From assembly GCF_003688855.1 (NCBI RefSeq), contig NZ_REFW01000001.1:682001-746000 (forward strand): a DNA stretch of 64,000 nt, written 5' to 3'. The notes beneath the pieces were generated by a model. That model made no database searches and had not been told where the DNA came from. It saw nothing but the letters and a program-made list of their open reading frames with translations. Position numbers and translations under genes: made by a program. This document shows positions 61,798 through 64,000 of this stretch, piece by piece. This DNA is from Tessaracoccus antarcticus. GTDB taxonomy: Bacteria > Actinomycetota > Actinomycetes > Propionibacteriales > Propionibacteriaceae. How positions within the stretch are numbered: the stretch's first letter is position 1; every line of letters begins with the position of its first letter.

Positions 61798-63258
61798 TCA
61801 GCGGGCGAGCATCAAGATCTTCTCTACGTCGATGGCGCTGTCGATGGCATCCGCCGTGGTGTTGATCATGTCCTCACGGCGCTGAGCGAAGCCGGGGGCT
61901 CCGGGGCTGGGCTGCCAGTCGCGTCCTGCCTGCGCTGCCACCCGGCGCAGCCAGGTGCGGCGGAAGTCGTCGCTCTCCAGCGAGCCGTGCCACATGGTGC
62001 CCCACGTGGTGCCCAGTTGCAGCCCTGAGAGGAAGTCCTGTGCGCCCAGCGCGCGTGCGTCCGTAGCCTCCGACCATCGGCCGTGGTGGATCTCGTACCC
62101 CTCGACGGCGTGCCCCTGCCAGGTGCCGCGCCGACGCCGCAGCGTCTTGTCGGGATGGAAGTCGACGCGCGCGGGCAGCAGCCCCAGTCCCGGACGGCTC
62201 TCCTCGGACTCGACGCCGTCCTCAATGTGGCGGGTGAGCATCTGGAAACCACCACAGATACCGAGGATCGGCAGCCCCGCCCGGGCCCGGGCCTGGAGAG
62301 CTGCCGCGATGCCGCTGCGGTGCAACCAGTCAAGGTCGTTGAGGGTGGATCGCGAGCCCGGGAGGACCACCAGGTCCGCTGCCGCCACGTCGGCCACAGA
62401 TGTGGTGACCACCACCCGCACACCCGGTTCCTGCGCCAGCGCATCGACGTCCGTGGCATTGGAGATCCGCGGCAGACGCACCACGGCCACGCTCAGGTGG
62501 GGGCTCTCCCCGGAGCGTCCGGCGCTGCGGGTCAGGGTGCCCAGCGACAGCGAATCCTCACCATCGAGCCACACCCCCTCCAGCCACGGCAGGACACCGA
62601 GGTTGGCCAGCCCCGTGCGTCGTGTGATCTCCACCAGTCCCGGGTCGAGGATGGATTGGTCCCCGCGGAACTTGTTGATGACGTAGCCGCTCAGGAGGGC
62701 CCGGTCCTCCTTCTCCAGCAGCGCCCAGGTGCCGAAGATCGAGGCCAGGACCCCGCCGCGGTCGATGTCACCGACCAGCGCCACCGGCAGGTTGAACCGG
62801 CGGGCCAGGCCCATGTTGGTGTAGTCACCGGTGCGCAGGTTGATCTCGGCGGGGGAGCCTGCGCCCTCGCAGATCACCAGATCGTGGGCGCTGGAGAGTT
62901 CCTCGTAGGCCGCCCAGGCGGCGTCGGCGAGCTGGCGACGCCCGGTGGTGTACTCCCCGGCCTCCAGGGTTCCGGCAGGCTGACCGCGCAGGACGATGAA
63001 GGAGCGGCGGTCGCTGCCCGGCTTGAGCAGCACGGGGTTCATCACCGAGGTTGGTTCCAGTCCTGCGGCGATGGCCTGGAGGTACTGTGCGCGGCCGATT
63101 TCGGACCCATCGGAGCAGACCATGGAGTTGTTGCTCATGTTCTGGGCCTTGAACGGGGCCACGTCGATGCCCCGGCGGCGGGCCACCCGGCACAGACCGG
63201 TGACGAACAGTGACTTGCCGGCATCCGAGCTCGTACCGGCGATCAGCAGGCCTGTCAC
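61798..63258 (-). CDS. cobQ: Cobyric acid synthase
   Basis: This 486-residue enzyme amidates four side chains of adenosylcobyrinate a,c-diamide. The N-terminal P-loop-like GLLIAGTSSDAGKSLFVTGL is followed by VAPFKAQNMSNNSMVCSDGSEIGRAQ, the CobQ signature. A type I glutamine amidotransferase domain carries the nucleophile in PILGICGGFQML, with VEGYEIHHGR later. The start is a GTG at 63258, inside the end of cobD (GTGA), with GAAGGGA upstream. The frame remains open upstream but is not CobQ-like there. Confidence 0.95.
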   Translation of the reverse strand: MTGLLIAGTSSDAGKSLFVTGLCRVARRRGIDVAPFKAQNMSNNSMVCSDGSEIGRAQYLQAIAAGLEPTSVMNPVLLKPGSDRRSFIVLRGQPAGTLEAGEYTTGRRQLADAAWAAYEELSSAHDLVICEGAGSPAEINLRTGDYTNMGLARRFNLPVALVGDIDRGGVLASIFGTWALLEKEDRALLSGYVINKFRGDQSILDPGLVEITRRTGLANLGVLPWLEGVWLDGEDSLSLGTLTRSAGRSGESPHLSVAVVRLPRISNATDVDALAQEPGVRVVVTTSVADVAAADLVVLPGSRSTLNDLDWLHRSGIAAALQARARAGLPILGICGGFQMLTRHIEDGVESEESRPGLGLLPARVDFHPDKTLRRRRGTWQGHAVEGYEIHHGRWSEATDARALGAQDFLSGLQLGTTWGTMWHGSLESDDFRRTWLRRVAAQAGRDWQPSPGAPGFAQRREDMINTTADAIDSAIDVEKILMLAR

Positions 63259-64000
63259 GGACGATCCCTTCCCGTTCCGAGGCGGGCGGTGGCCAGCAAC
63301 CCCAGCACGGCGACGGCGGTCGCGGAGGCAGTCACCGCCCCCACCAGTGCGGCTGCCCGGCGCAGCTCTGGGCTGCGTGGCCGGGGACCCTCGCCCAGCA
63401 GCGGGCGGGTCTCGGTGCGCCGTGCATACACGTTGCGACCCCCGAGCTGCACTCCCAGGGCGCCGGCCCATGCTGCTTCGCACCAGCCGCCATTGGGGGA
63501 GGGATGGCGACGGGCGTCGCGTCGCATGATGCGCCACGACTCGCGGGTGCTGCCTCCCACGTACGGTGCAAGGAGGCACGCGGCGAGCCCCGTGATGCGG
63601 GCGGGGGCCAGGGCGGCGAGGTCGTCCATGCGCGCGGATGCGGTGCCGAAGTGTGCGAAACGTTGCGTGCGATGCCCCACCATGGCGTCAAGCGTGTTGA
63701 TGCCGCGGTGCAGCACCAGCCCGGGAATACCACCCAGTGCCCCCCACCAGAGGGACGCGACCACGGCGTCGGCGGTGTTCTCGGCCATCGACTCCACAGC
63801 GGCCCGGGCCAGTTCCTCATGATCGAGACCGGAGGGGTCCCGGCCGCACAGGTTGCCGAGGCGGGCGCGTGCGCCGTCGAGGTCATCGAGGTCGAGTCGC
63901 TCGGCCATGAGCGTGCCTTCGCGCGACAGGCTGTGTGCGCCCACCACGGCCCAGGTGCACAGCGCCGTGACGGCGGCGTGCGTGAGGGGGTGGCGTCTGC
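63255..64000 (-). CDS. cobD: Adenosylcobinamide-phosphate synthase (5' end beyond window)
   Basis: 248 codons are present and the frame is still open at 64000. VVGAHSLSREGTLMAERL, ARARLGNLCGRDPSGLDHEELARAAVESMAENTADAVVASLWWGALGG and ESWRIMRRDARRHPSPNGGWCEAAWAGALGVQLGG are the CobD/CbiB membrane-protein core. It joins aminopropanol (phosphate) to adenosylcobyric acid. The N-terminal helices lie outside the window. It overlaps cobQ by four bases and probably heads the same operon. Confidence 0.93.
   Translation of the reverse strand, partial: RRHPLTHAAVTALCTWAVVGAHSLSREGTLMAERLDLDDLDGARARLGNLCGRDPSGLDHEELARAAVESMAENTADAVVASLWWGALGGIPGLVLHRGINTLDAMVGHRTQRFAHFGTASARMDDLAALAPARITGLAACLLAPYVGGSTRESWRIMRRDARRHPSPNGGWCEAAWAGALGVQLGGRNVYARRTETRPLLGEGPRPRSPELRRAAALVGAVTASATAVAVLGLLATARLGTGRDRP

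Noticed and set aside
1-64000. CRISPR arrays, insertion sequences, integrases, tRNA or rRNA genes
   Set aside because: No regular spaced repeats, transposase or integrase motifs, or cloverleaf-like sequences were noticed on reading; a tRNAscan or repeat search would be decisive.

Overview
The window is very GC-rich (most coding third positions are G or C), gene-dense and rich in start/stop overlaps. It uses GTG and TTG starts freely and has several TANNNT-type -10 boxes placed 6-7 bases before a start codon, the pattern of leaderless actinobacterial mRNAs. Gene content (cobalt-early cobalamin synthesis with CbiE-CbiG-CbiH and CbiX-SirC fusions, actinobacterial-type inositol catabolism with a Cgl0158-like aldolase, a DUF6458-like protein, an oxygen-sensitive type of sulfatase maturase) points to an anaerobic or facultatively anaerobic actinobacterium, most likely a member of the Propionibacteriaceae. 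That placement is inference from gene content, not from a marker gene. No rRNA, tRNA, CRISPR array, transposase or phage gene was seen.

Layout. 0-5 kb: the end of a LacI-type regulator, then a leftward ROK regulator / sulfatase pair and an anaerobic sulfatase-maturating enzyme, which together look like a sulfated-carbohydrate locus. 4.7-10.5 kb: citrate synthase, a DUF6458-like membrane protein, a UMF1-type MFS transporter, a hypothetical protein and a large FAD/NAD(P)-binding protein. 10.6-16.4 kb: a complete branched-chain-amino-acid-type ABC importer (binding lipoprotein, a fused LivH-LivM permease, LivG, LivF), then a divergent PRPP synthetase. 16.4-25.2 kb: MFS transporter, zinc alcohol dehydrogenase, secreted zinc metallopeptidase, multi-pass membrane protein, a RecQ-like helicase with a phosphoribosyltransferase-like tail, and two tandem paralogous membrane-anchored proteins of unknown function.

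25.4-32.1 kb is an inositol locus: a transaldolase and a GntR regulator read leftward, and iolC, an aldolase, iolB and iolD read rightward as an overlapping operon. The remaining pathway genes, iolG and an iolE-like gene, form a divergent pair at 44-46 kb. Between them lie an unusual subtilase-VWA protein without a signal peptide (32.2-36.0 kb), a SEC-C/TPR-like protein, a three-gene membrane flavin redox module (ferric-reductase-like protein, FMN-binding protein, ApbE), a small secreted protein and two aldo/keto reductases.

46.2-64 kb is a cobalamin locus covering essentially every step from uroporphyrinogen III to adenosylcobinamide (phosphate): cobA, cbiX-sirC, cobI, cobM, cbiEGH, cbiD, cbiT, cobK, cbiC, cbiA-cobC, cobO, cobQ and cobD, plus the cobalt importer cbiMNQO. 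Three cobalamin riboswitches, all on the minus strand, precede cobO, cbiM and cobI, so B12 appears to shut down corrin amidation/adenosylation, cobalt uptake and early ring methylation together. Downstream of the cobO riboswitch an eight-residue leader ORF with a strong Shine-Dalgarno sequence overlaps the cobO start.
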